Of a DNA stretch of 64,000 nucleotides, positions 12,401 through 22,418 are shown in pieces. The stretch covers positions 186,001 to 250,000 of the forward strand of contig JAYWVB010000052.1 in assembly GCA_039881045.1 (NCBI GenBank). The letters run 5' to 3'. A program made the position numbers and the translations under genes. A model generated the notes under the pieces. It ran no database searches. It was not told where the DNA came from and worked only from the letters and a program-made list of their open reading frames with translations. The DNA is from Chaetomium olivaceum (taxonomy: Eukaryota; Ascomycota; Sordariomycetes; Sordariales; Chaetomiaceae). Numbering within the stretch: position 1 is the first letter of the stretch; each line of letters opens with the position of its first letter.

Positions 12401-14476
12401 ATGGTCCGCTCCGTTCTTTTCACCACCTTGTTTGCCCTCGGGGTCGCCGGTGCGCGCGATCCAGGCCACCAAGCCCACGATCTCAGCTCTCATCCCTCTC
12501 CGGTTGCCAACTTGGGCAAGGACTTCCCAACCCAGGTCAACCCCCGCCGTCCGAGGGCAACCTCCGAGACGGGAGCACTGCTCTGTGGGGCCAATGAGGT
12601 TTGCCTCGATGGGAGGTCTGTTGCTTAACCTGTCTCGCCCGTCCACGGCCTGCGTTGCTGATTCAAGTGTAGCTGCTGTGGCCCCCTTGGAACCTGTGGG
12701 TACGGGCCCGATTTCTGCGGCGCCGGTTGCTTGAACAACTGTGATGCGAAAGCCATGTGCGGAATCTACAGCGAAGGTGGCACCGAAAAGTGCGGCATGA
12801 ACCTTTGCTGTGGTGCTGCCGGTTGGTGTGGTGTATGTTGGCCCCTGTATGCGTATTGATAGTTCTCCCCGCTAACTCACCTGCAGACTTCGGAAACCCA
12901 TTGTGTCGGTCCGGCTTATTGGCCCTGCCAGGAAGGCTATGGATCATGCCAAACTGTCCAACCTCCCTCCTGTGACGCCAACGCTGGCTCGGCCGAGGGG
13001 CGCCGCATCGGCTACTACCAGAGCTGGAACGTCCGCGACCGCGTGTGCATGAAGGTGGCGCCCAGCGACATCCAGACAGCCAACTACACCCACCTCTACT
13101 TCTCTTTTGCTAGCATCGACCCCAACACCTTTGCCGTGGTACCCGCGAACCCGGGTGACGTGGCCCTGATGCACGAGTTTACTGCGCTCAAGTCGGCTAC
13201 CCTCGAAACATGGATCGCCATCGGCGGCTACAGCTTCAGCGACCCGGGCCCGACGCACACGACATGGAGCGACATGGTATCCACGCAGGCACGCCGCGCC
13301 GCCTTCATCCAATCCCTGATTGTCTACATGCAGACCTACGGCTTTCAAGGCGCCGACCTGGACTGGGAGTACCCCGTGGACGAGAAACGCGGCGGGCGAA
13401 AGAGTGACTATGTCAACTTTGCCCTCCTCGTCAAGGAGATGCGCGAGGCCTTTGGCACGCAGTACGGCATCAGCCTGGCGCTCGCGCCCGACTACTGGTA
13501 CCTGCGCTACTTTGACGCCAAGGCCATGGAGCCGTACGTCGACTGGTTCGGCTTCATGGCCTACGACCTGCACGGCTCGTGGGACTCTGACGTTGGCGCC
13601 TTGGGGTCTATTGTTCGCGGCCAGGCTGATGTTCGCGAGATTTACAACAATACCATGCCGTTGTGGTTCGCCGCCCTCAACCCGGCGAAGATTAACTTTG
13701 GTCTGGCATACTACGGCCGTGGGTATACCTTAGCGGATCCGTCATGCAACACCCTCGGATGCGGGTTCTCTGGGCCTAACAAGCCTTTCCCTTGTACCGC
13801 CTACCCTGGCGTCATGTCTCTGGTCGAAGGCGAGAAGTTTGCGCGCGACAACGGCATTACACCGAGGTTGCTCACGGGCGCCATGATGAAGGAGCTTACG
13901 TGGGATGACCAGTGGGTCGGGTACGATGACCACGAGACGATCGAGATGAAGACGCGGTTTGCTAGCGGTCTTTGCTTTGGCGGGACCATGGCCTGGAGCA
14001 TCGACTTCAACTCGGGCGCGGGCAGCGGTCTTGAGCCCCCCGTAACTACGGACGGTAGTTGTGGGCCGGCAAATGGAAATACGGTTTGCGGGAACGGGTT
14101 TGGCAACTGCTGCTCCGCGTCGGGGTGGTGCGGTGATAGCGGTGCCCATTGCGGAAGCGGATGCCAGAGCGGGGACTGCTTTGTAAGTGCCCTTAACCGC
14201 CTTGTTGTGCCAACATGAAGCAAGAACTGACCTTGGACACAGACGGGATTTGATACTACCGATGGAACATGTGGCGTAGCCCACCGTGACTCTGTCTGCG
14301 GCAACTGGGCGGCCGGCAGCTGCTGTTCCTCGTCGGGCTACTGCGGCAGCTCTGACGCGCACTGCGGCACTGGCTGCCAGAGCGGTTGCGACGGAAAGGG
14401 GGGCAATAACACTTCGCAGACCAACTTCACAACCCGAAGGTGGATATCCCCGTCCCCTTTATTGTGGACACGGTGA
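12401..14476 (+). CDS. Secreted GH18 chitinase with hevein-type (CBM18) modules
   Basis: Exons 12401-12615, 12673-12832, 12887-14182 and 14243-14476 give 634 residues. Introns of 57, 54 and 60 nt have canonical signals. Order of parts: signal peptide (MVRSVLFTTLFALGVAG), a Cys-rich hevein-like module ending CLNNC, a second Cys-rich block with CCGAAGWCG, the GH18 barrel, then two further hevein-like modules (CCSASGWCG and CCSSSGYCG). The active-site strand reads GADLDWEYP with acid Glu at about residue 286, and FMAYDLHGSWD marks a substrate-binding strand. The first Asp of the usual DGxDxDxE motif is Gln, as in many class V fungal chitinases. The enzyme cleaves chitin outside the cell. A weak extra intron (14440-14490, GTGGAT donor) would replace the stop at 14474-14476 by a Pro/Ser/Thr-rich tail ending at 14767 (714 residues). 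Confidence 0.9.
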
Positions 14477-15079
14477 TTGACACGATGAAGCGCAAGCGTT
14501 GGGATTTCGACCCGTTCCGCCAACACTTCTCCTGGCTTGTCGGGCACTCCTATCTCGAGCGGGCATGGTCAAACTTCCCCTGGCGCAACCGGGACTCCGG
14601 TCTCGAGTGTGCATGTACCGAGTCTCCCGCCAACCCCAACAGCCTCAGCAGCCGAGCCACCACTCACGGGCGAGGTCCGGTCAGATGATCCTCCGCCCAC
14701 GCCCACTGCCAGCCCGCAAACCCCGCCGCCCTCGGAAACGGATTCAGCAGCGAACAAGATCGAGTAACGGGCTCGAAACTGTGTTTCGTTCATGCCGACG
14801 ATGAACCCCCTTTCCAGCTCCACATGCCCGATCGGTGATTTGATGGGCATCGGTCTTTTATTTTGTTTTGTGGTTTTCTTTCATCACGCTGGAACACCAC
14901 CTCCTACTTGGCTAGAGCAGAATGTTAGCCGATTCGAGACCCTTTTTTGTAGAACTTTCAATGTATTTATTTGGGACGCCACTTGGACGGCGTATACAAC
15001 ACACTACATGCAACCATCGAATGCTCCATGTGTGCTCGGATCTCCTGTTTTGCCATACTGCCCGCCTGATTCTTCGATA
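14477..15079. other. Converging 3' ends of chitinase and caleosin genes
   Basis: Bases up to 14767 are the possible alternative chitinase tail. The remainder is 3' flank shared by two converging genes. No further gene seen. Confidence 0.5.
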
Positions 15080-16207
15080 TTACGCGATACGAGCTTTGAA
15101 CTCGCGTTGACCAATCCGGACAAGGTCACGAAGGCTAAATCCTTTGTTCCACCCTTTGCCCCGCTCCCTCGCTTCCTTGATTCTCCAGAAGATGGTTCCC
15201 TGTGCTGTGAGCGTGGGTCCAGAAACAACAAATGCAAACGACAGGTCCACTTACATCGTACGTCTGCCGAAGATCCTCTTTCGAGACCCGCCCGTCCTTC
15301 TGTACCAGCAACCAGGTTGTGCCAAACTCAAAAATGGCCGCTCCCCACTGTGCCCACTTAGTACCACGTCAAAACAAGTGCCGGTCGGAGAACATACCCC
15401 AAAAGGATCAGCCGCCAGCCGATGTCCCTTAATCATAGACCACAGCTCGCCAGCCGACAGCGACCCGGACCCATGAACGTCCCACTTCGCGAACACGTCC
15501 TCGAACATCTGCGGCACGAACCTCCCTTCCTTATCATAAGTGCCCGAGTCGGAACCGTGCTGCCCCGGTCAGTCCCACACCCTTAAAACAACGGGAAATA
15601 AACATATGCAAGCATGAACTCACCTTCGCCTTGTGAATCGAGCCCACATACACTCGGAACCACGGATCCGGTAGCCACGAGAAGGCTAGCCGCGTGGGGT
15701 ACGAGAAGTTCACGTTGATGATGATCATAGCGAGTAGTGAGAACAGCACGCTGAAGCCCAGGTCCCTGAATCCCACGTACGTGTCCCAAGGGTAGATTTC
15801 GCCGTCGCCGTCCCGGTCCCAAAACAGGACGTGCTGCTGCAGTACGGTCTGTGTGTGGTTGTCAGTCACCCCATCACAAACCCGCCTTCCCACCCCGGGC
15901 CCGGTGCCCCCATCCTATCCCCACCAGAAACAACACAGTTCCATCCAACAGGGGGAAAGAACCACCAGCACAAGCCAGAAAAGAAGAGAATAAAACGTAC
16001 ATAATCCTTAGCCGCCGCCCTCTTCGACGTGGCACTGCCCTCAGGCATGTCAGCCGACACAGCGAGGTTGGCCCGCGCAATGCCCGGCTTCGCGATAAAG
16101 GCATCGGCCAGCACCGCCTGCTGGCGCTCTGCGGTTGCAGACAAGTTGGGCACCGTGTGGTCAAAGGGGAGGGTTAGGTTCGGGTTGCCGTGATTGGGTT
16201 CGGGCAT
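15080..16207 (-). CDS. Caleosin family protein (lipid-droplet peroxygenase)
   Basis: Five exons, 16207-16001, 15848-15624, 15559-15398, 15347-15255 and 15199-15080, all joined in phase 0, give 268 residues. The first intron is 152 nt; the others are 50-64 nt. The protein has a single EF-hand (DRDGDGEIYPWDTYVGF), preceded by LQQHVLFW with one candidate heme His, then a hydrophobic stretch (SVLFSLLAMIIINVNF) for monolayer insertion, then HGSDSGTYDKEGRFV, KWDVHGSGSLSAGELW and a conserved C-terminal FSLRDLVRIG. Caleosins bind calcium and heme at lipid droplets or ER and oxygenate fatty acids using hydroperoxides. Gene looks intact. A link to oxylipin production is inference. Confidence 0.93.
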
Positions 16208-16679
16208 TGTGGCGGTGGTGGTGGTAGTGGTGGTTTATTTGTAATATTGCTGGAGGTTGTGGTGTTGTGTGGATGGGGGGGATAGATGCCCTGGGTAGGA
16301 ATGGGAATAGTCGGTGAGGAGGTGGGGATGGTGGTTGGGTTGGGGTCGGTTTGGGAGTGTTGATCATGTATGTACATATCTTGAAGTGGTGGTTTATTTT
16401 GGGATGATTCATGTGCCAATTGCCGTGCTTTGATTTGTGTTTCTGACGTCATGGACTGAGTCTGCTCGTCAGAATCCCACCCCGCTCAGGGGTAATTTAA
16501 CGGTCACGGCGATCACATGTGAATCCCTAGGCGGGTTACATCGCATTTCACTGAAGAACTGACAAGTGGGCATGGGGGAGGGCGCCGAGCATGTGAAAGT
16601 CCGCAGGTCCGTCAAAAAGTAGGACAATTATGAGGCAGCTATTCTAAAAGTAGCATCCACAAACGACTCCAATCGCCCA
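16208..16679. other. Spacer between caleosin 5' end and xylanase 3' end
   Basis: Contains a GGT/GTG-rich stretch (about 16208-16235) directly before the caleosin start, read as CCACC-rich 5' leader on the minus strand. The overlapping minus ORFs are low-complexity Pro/Thr/His text and are not credible genes. Confidence 0.5.
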
Positions 16680-17996
16680 TTACAAGGCGTTGACCAGAGC
16701 GTTGTACGCAGCCTTGGGCTGGTAGTTGCGGTCAAAGAGGAGCGGGTTGTCATTCGCCCTCCAGCTGTCCTTGTCCGAAACACCCCAGACGGTGATACCG
16801 ACGCACTTGGAGATCTCGAGGCAGGCGTTCATGACAGTCAGGAAGTCGTTGGCAGCGGCACCAGCAATGTCGAGCTCGGTGATGGAAATCTCCTTGACGT
16901 TGGCGGCAGCGAGAGTCCTCAGCGCAGCCGGGACACCAGAGGCAGAGTTCCAGCCACCGGGAGCGGCCAAGTGGGCCTGGGAGCCAATGCCATCGATGGG
17001 AATGCCCTGAGACACCCACTTGTTGACTTTCTCCACCATACCGCGGGTGACCTTGGCGTAGTTGGCGATATCGAGGTTGTAGTCGTTGATGTACAGCTTG
17101 GCGGCAGGGTCCGCAGCGCGGGCGGCGCGGAAAGCGATGCCGACAAAGTCCTCGCCGAGAACACGGCTGAAAACACTGTCACGGAGCGAGCCGTCCTCAG
17201 CGAATATCTCGTTGACGACGTCCCACTGGACGATCTTGCCCTTGTAGCGGGTGACCATGGTGGTGACGTGGTTCTGGATCACCTGGGTCAAAGTGTTGCG
17301 GTCGTTGATGTTCTGCACCCACTGCGGCAGCTGAGCGTGCCAGAGGAGGGTGTGTCCACGGATAAGCTTGCCGTTGGCTACAGCAAAGTCGACGACCTTA
17401 TCAGCGTTGCCAAAGTTGAATTGGCCGCGGCTCGCTATGTCACTCAAGTCAGCTTCTATTAAACCCTCTTAGTGGGGAGGCAGAGAAACTCACGCTCAAT
17501 AGCATCCCACTTCATGCTGTTCTCGCAGGTGACCTGCCCAAAGCTGTTCTTAACAATGGTGGTCAAGGCGCTGTTGCTGAGGTGGTAGTGGTCGATCTCA
17601 GTTCCGTAGTAGAGCTTTCCCTTGGCCTTGAACTTGTCGTGCAGACCACCGGCAGCGCTGCCGCCGCCATTGTTGCCACCGCCACCAGTAGGGGGGTTGC
17701 TTGATCCGGGCACACACTGGGAGTACCAGTCACTGGGAAAACTTGTTAGCAACATAGCGAGGAAGAGTATCTACACAAGATACATTTCACTTACTTGACC
17801 TTCTCGCAGACTGCGCCAGACACGCAGGACGTGGAACCCGACCAGCCTTGGCCGCCACCTATAGTGAAAGCATGATCAGCATACAATTGGTCATTGAGAA
17901 ATTAGGCTGTCACATACACTGTCCCCATAGGGCGGACTGGGCAAATACGGCCGCCGGGGCGACCGCTAGCAGGAACGAGAAAGTGCTGGTGTGCAT
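16680..17996 (-). CDS. GH10 endo-1,4-beta-xylanase with N-terminal CBM1
   Basis: Exons 17996-17918, 17858-17795, 17732-17494 and 17434-16680 give 378 residues. Introns of 59, 62 and 59 nt carry GTATGT, GTAAGT and GTGAGT donors. A signal peptide leads into a family-1 carbohydrate-binding module (CGGQGWSGSTSC ... DWYSQCV), a Gly/Ser/Asn linker, and the GH10 barrel starting at GLHDKFKAKGKLYYG. Hallmarks are HTLLWHAQLPQW, the acid/base strand QWDVVNEIF (Glu about 203), the nucleophile strand ISITELDIAG (Glu about 314), and GITVWGVSDKDSWR. The enzyme is extracellular and cuts the xylan backbone, anchored on cellulose by CBM1. All splice junctions preserve frame and the gene appears functional. Confidence 0.96.
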
Positions 17997-18081
17997 GATG
18001 ATTGTTGATCTTCAAGCAGGCCTGGACGTGAAGGTGGACAACACAACACAAGATTGCCAGTGCTCGAGGGACGCCTTGTCT

Positions 18082-18087
18082 CTTATA
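18082..18087 (-). promoter_or_regulatory. TATA box of the xylanase gene
   Basis: TATAAG on the minus strand, 86-91 nt before the xylanase ATG. A CreA-type word CTGGGG lies further upstream at 18134-18139, consistent with carbon repression, but a single SYGGRG match is weak evidence. Confidence 0.45.
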
Positions 18088-18788
18088 AGCTCTGTTTCAC
18101 GGAGCGCCTTCCGAATACCAATTGAGAAATACGCTGGGGTTTCCCCTTTTTGACGATGTCAACACCTCGGCGTAACCGCGCCTATCACGAATCGGGCAGA
18201 CTGTAACGGGGTCCACCGACGCCACAGCCCACGGACTTGGGTTCCGTTGATATCCAGACTGCAACAAGTTAGAGCCTTGGCACGACGGCGCGTTTCGCAT
18301 GATACGTGGTGGAGAGTTATTTCCCGTTGTCTGCAAAGGGTGGAAGCGCGGAGAAATATTCGGCATTGTGCTCCTGATTACCCCTTTCGTCCATCTTGGG
18401 GCGGGTTTCGCAGCTCAGCTCCATCAGCTCCTCCAGCGCGTCAAGTCCCGAAATAGTCTGATTGGCCACTCAGTTCGCTTCCCGTCTTGATTTCCGGGGA
18501 ATGACCTTTCGCTTAGGCCTTTCACTGTGGAGTGCATGCATTTCAATCTCAACCTCAACGGGGCTAACGTTTGTTAGTGATCCCAATGCTCCGGTATGAA
18601 CTCGAAGAGTGTACCTTCCTCTTGGTCCATGCCGAATAGCATGGATATGCCACAGGGAGTATCATGGCCATGACAAACAGTCCTCCTCGAGATCATACAA
18701 GATACCTACCTACCGACCTAACCCCTCAGGGTAAGCGAAGAAGTCTGGCCCGGCCGGGGTGACCAGGACTCAAACGGACGCTGACAAG

Positions 18789-18982
18789 CAGATATCATCG
18801 ACTACAATATCCAGAAACTCACAGGCGTGGGCGCCACCGATGCTGAGATTTTGCCCAACACTTCCAGCGTCGACTAGAAGAGCGTGTTGTATGAGATGGA
18901 TACTGGCGTCTTTTCTCAGTTCGAAATCACCAAGGTGGCGGGGACGTTTACCGAGGTCACAAACCAAGCATCCTGAGGTAAC
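18789..18982 (+). pseudogene. Possible coding relic, unidentified
   Basis: A plus-strand frame with protein-like composition reads IIDYNIQKLTGVGATDAEIL, an in-frame TAG, then SVLYEMDTGVFSQFEITK and a TGA. It looks like a fragment of a real exon, but I do not recognise the family and see no adjoining exons. It could be chance. Confidence 0.2.
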
Positions 18983-20832
18983 AGTTCCCCCCATAAGCGA
19001 AAAGTCAATGCCACCAAAATGGAAGAAGGGAGCAGTACCGAGCCGATTGGCGCGGCTAATTCACAGCACCTCTCCAAGCGACCTTTTTTCACTCGCTGGA
19101 ATGGCGTATCAGGCCCAGAACTATGGAAGAGACACACTTTAGAAGTCCCGTAACCCGAGATCATTCCGTCCACAAAAAGACCCGCGAATAGGCGCCCGTA
19201 GTCACCATCGACGGCAGTGCAACCTGGCCAAGAGATCAAAGATTTGAAGGCTGTTATAGGTGGCTTAGGATTACCCATCGCTTGGAAACCGGGTTGGCCG
19301 AAGACCGGTCGTAGATCTCTAAATAGGCCTGGATATGTGCTCCGATACAGCGACATGTCTTCCAAATTTAGTCTGGGTGTACATTCACCACAATAGGTCG
19401 AGTGAGGGAAATCCTCAAAAGCTGTGTTGGTCGGTGGTCTCATGGATATCGTCTCACCACTAGTGCGCTGCTCTCAACATTATCGACGGTGAAGAGGTTG
19501 CGTATAAATGCAGGGCCGGGTGGGTATATCAACCTTTTGGGGGGCCAGCCGAAATCAAGGGGCTTCCGAGATAGGAACTGTCTCCTCAACTAAACAGTCT
19601 GTCAAGACGAATTTAACCAACCCATTACACTGAGGGACGGATTGGGGACATGCAAGTACGTATCGTATCTTATGTGCCCCTAAGCCATTCTCATACAAGT
19701 CGCCACTCTCCAAAAGCCCTCTTTGTTGGCCAGAATGTGCACCAAATACATACCCAGTGCAGGGTTTTGAGACTCAAGATTCACATCATCAAGTCTCACG
19801 CCTTGTACCACCATCATGACATGTTAATGGCAGTGAGAACGGCTGAAACTGAATTTGGGGATTACCAGTGACCACATTGATATTGATCGTTTACCACCCG
19901 CGACGTAGTGACACCCCATTGATTCCAAGCTGGTAAATGGCGCAATATGGCATGAAATAGACGGCTTCATTGGCGCTAACTTAAGGCAGAAAAGAAGAGC
20001 TTTTTAAACATCAACGACCATGGCTCCTTTTTGTAACGCCCGCGGAAAGGTGCAGGCTTGATAGGAAGCGTACAACAGGCAGGATTAAGGTTGACTCGGT
20101 AGTTCACTCTCACCCTCAAACCAGTCAAGTTGCCCAACCTCACCAAGTACGCTAAAAATATCACTGCGCAAGAATCGAAGCGAGATGGTCTAGAGCTATG
20201 GCCCACACTGCCGTCATTATCCGGTAGCTCTCCCAGCCAGAGCTCCGACGTTCCATAACTTCATGACCATCCAGAATCGCCCGTGAGCCAGAATACGTAG
20301 GTAGGGAGCTAACATGGACAAGCTACATCCGCTGCCAAGCCGAAGGGGTCACAACTCACAACTTTACAAAGGACTTTGGCTGTCCTTATCTGAATCTATG
20401 GAGGGAACTATCAACAAAAAAGAGCCGAGGTTGGATCCTAACGTGGAAGGTCTCCTTGGTCTTTCCTCTAATATTACCAGCTTCATGGTCTCTGTGCTGA
20501 AGGGCACGGCCCTGGCCAGGCTATAGCCCTCTCCGGAACAGTTGGCACGCTAGTTGGGACGAATGCTATATAAGATGTACCTAAGCTGTGACCGCAAGGG
20601 CCGGAGGAACCAGGTACCAGCTCTCTGACTGTGCTATTCGTAAACATACCGAATCAACCCGGAGAAAAGACACGGTAATATTCTCCTCTCACCTAACAAC
20701 TCCCTCTACGGAAACCGTTACCTTACCCAACCGTTCCTAGCACCACCAAAAGTATTTTGACTGCCTCTTAGATGGTTGCCAAGGTAGGGGGCATGGTTGC
20801 ACACCCGTGCAGGGGACGGAGACAAAAAGTGA

Positions 20833-20924
20833 CTCGGATACCGGGAGTCGAACCCGGGGCTGTTGAGAGAGCAGTCACTCCTGAGAAGTGAGAGTCAACG
20901 ATGTTACCGCTACACCATACCCGA
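20833..20924 (-). tRNA. tRNA-Glu(CTC) with 21-nt intron
   Basis: Acceptor stem TCGGGTA/TATCCGA, D arm GGTGTAGCGGTAACATC, anticodon stem GTTGA/TCAAC with anticodon CTC, and T arm CCGGG TTCGACT CCCGG. A 21-nt intron follows position 37. It reads like a standard eukaryotic tRNA-Glu; internal A and B boxes are intact. Confidence 0.92.
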
Positions 20925-21324
20925 TTGAATCAGATGTGGTTCCGATGTTGTTGCAGCGGGGAGCGGAAGCCTGCATTATGTGCGCGAGTTTCTGTCTTGG
21001 TGGAGCGGGTGTGGGCCGTGAGGGTTGTGCCCCTGTCTCTGAGCGGCAGCGAGATGGAAGCGAGTTCCACAAAACTCGCTTTGACTCTGTGACTGAATCA
21101 AGCACGCCGAGAAGGCTCCAAGCCCGACTGTGGCCCATCTCGATCGCCGGGTGTTGTTGATTAGCTGGGCCTGTCACCTGTCTTTGCTACTAAGCATTTT
21201 CTCGTCCACCTAGAGTATTGGCATGAACCTTACAAGCGCTAAGATACGGTCCATTAATTATGGCAATATATACATGCTGGACTACCTAGATGATGCTGGT
21301 GCGCAGTACTAAAAGCAGGATTAC

Positions 21325-21348
21325 TACCTACCTACCTACCTACCTACC
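21325..21348. repeat. (TACC)6 microsatellite
   Basis: Six perfect tandem copies of TACC. It is the longest uninterrupted run of the TACCTA word that recurs across spacers in this window. Confidence 0.95.
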
Positions 21349-22418
21349 TTGGATTGTCACTCTGCCGCTTGTGATCTCTTTCAACTCTATCAACTGTCAT
21401 CCCTGTTTGAGGGGCATACCGTGACATGTACCCGGTCTCCAACCCCTGTACCGATTATCGCACGTGGTAGCCCGTGAATCCTCCCCCCTTCGGCCACATC
21501 ATAGGGTCTAGCTGGCCACTTGTAGGCGTCTTAGAAACGTAGCAAACGAGTAACGAGTCACTACAGTATACCCATCCATTCCCAATCGCTCTCAAGCCTG
21601 GAACTTCCATGTATACTGAATCAAGGGTGTTCATAATGGTCGTAGGCAAAGACGCATACGTCATCATCCTACCAGGTACTCGTTTCTGGTGTATCAGACA
21701 ATCTGTGGTCTTCAGCGAGAGCCCGGCGACTTGGGTCACACTGAATGCCGTGATAGGTACCTAATTCCAAAATGACAATTGAATTTGGTAAACGTTTTTA
21801 TCCATTACGACATTAACCTACCGCCACTGCTGTCCTTAATTGAAGGCTTCCCATCTTGGCATAAAAAGTGCAGAAAAGGGGCATGGACAATTCCGTGTCA
21901 AGTAGGCATCTACAAAATAACCCTGCTGCCAAGTAGAGTCCATTCAGTCGCCAATATTATCCAGTGCACTGCTTGCGTGTCCCGGACGGGTGCCAAGGTC
22001 ATACTTATAAAGTGGTCATGAAACTCTTCTCCGAAAATCACCTCTCGTTTTCTGTATCCGTCCCGATCTGCCCCGCTTGCAGCGGTCGGGTCTTGGAAGG
22101 CATCGTGGTTAAGTGGCAACCTACGGTCCGGAAAATACCCATTTGACGGGAGTGGCCACTGCGTTGAGACATCAATACTGAGTGAGTGTAACGTTGATTC
22201 AGAGTGCGGGGAGGACTTGGCTCGCGGGGATAAACAAGGTTCGGACGATCACCATGGCAGGAACGCTGCCGTTTTATTGCTTGGTCGCACTTAAATCAGG
22301 GGCTGGGCGTTCGTGCCTGCAGAAGTTTATAGTTGCGCTTTTCCCGCAGCTCCTGGGCCGGAAAGTCTCACACGTCCGCACACCACACGTGTTAAACTAC
22401 AAATTGGGGACCGACAAG

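Larger units (their letters stand above)
18140..22418. other. Gene-poor 4-kb spacer between xylanase and glucosaminidase
   Basis: No complete protein gene is supported. It contains tRNA-Glu, a TACC microsatellite, TACCTA words at about 18703-18718, 20296-20305 and 21756, and one possible exon relic near 18.8-19.0 kb. A 175-codon minus ORF at 18916-19443 has no recognisable motif. The last 240 bases are the glucosaminidase 5' flank. Confidence 0.5.
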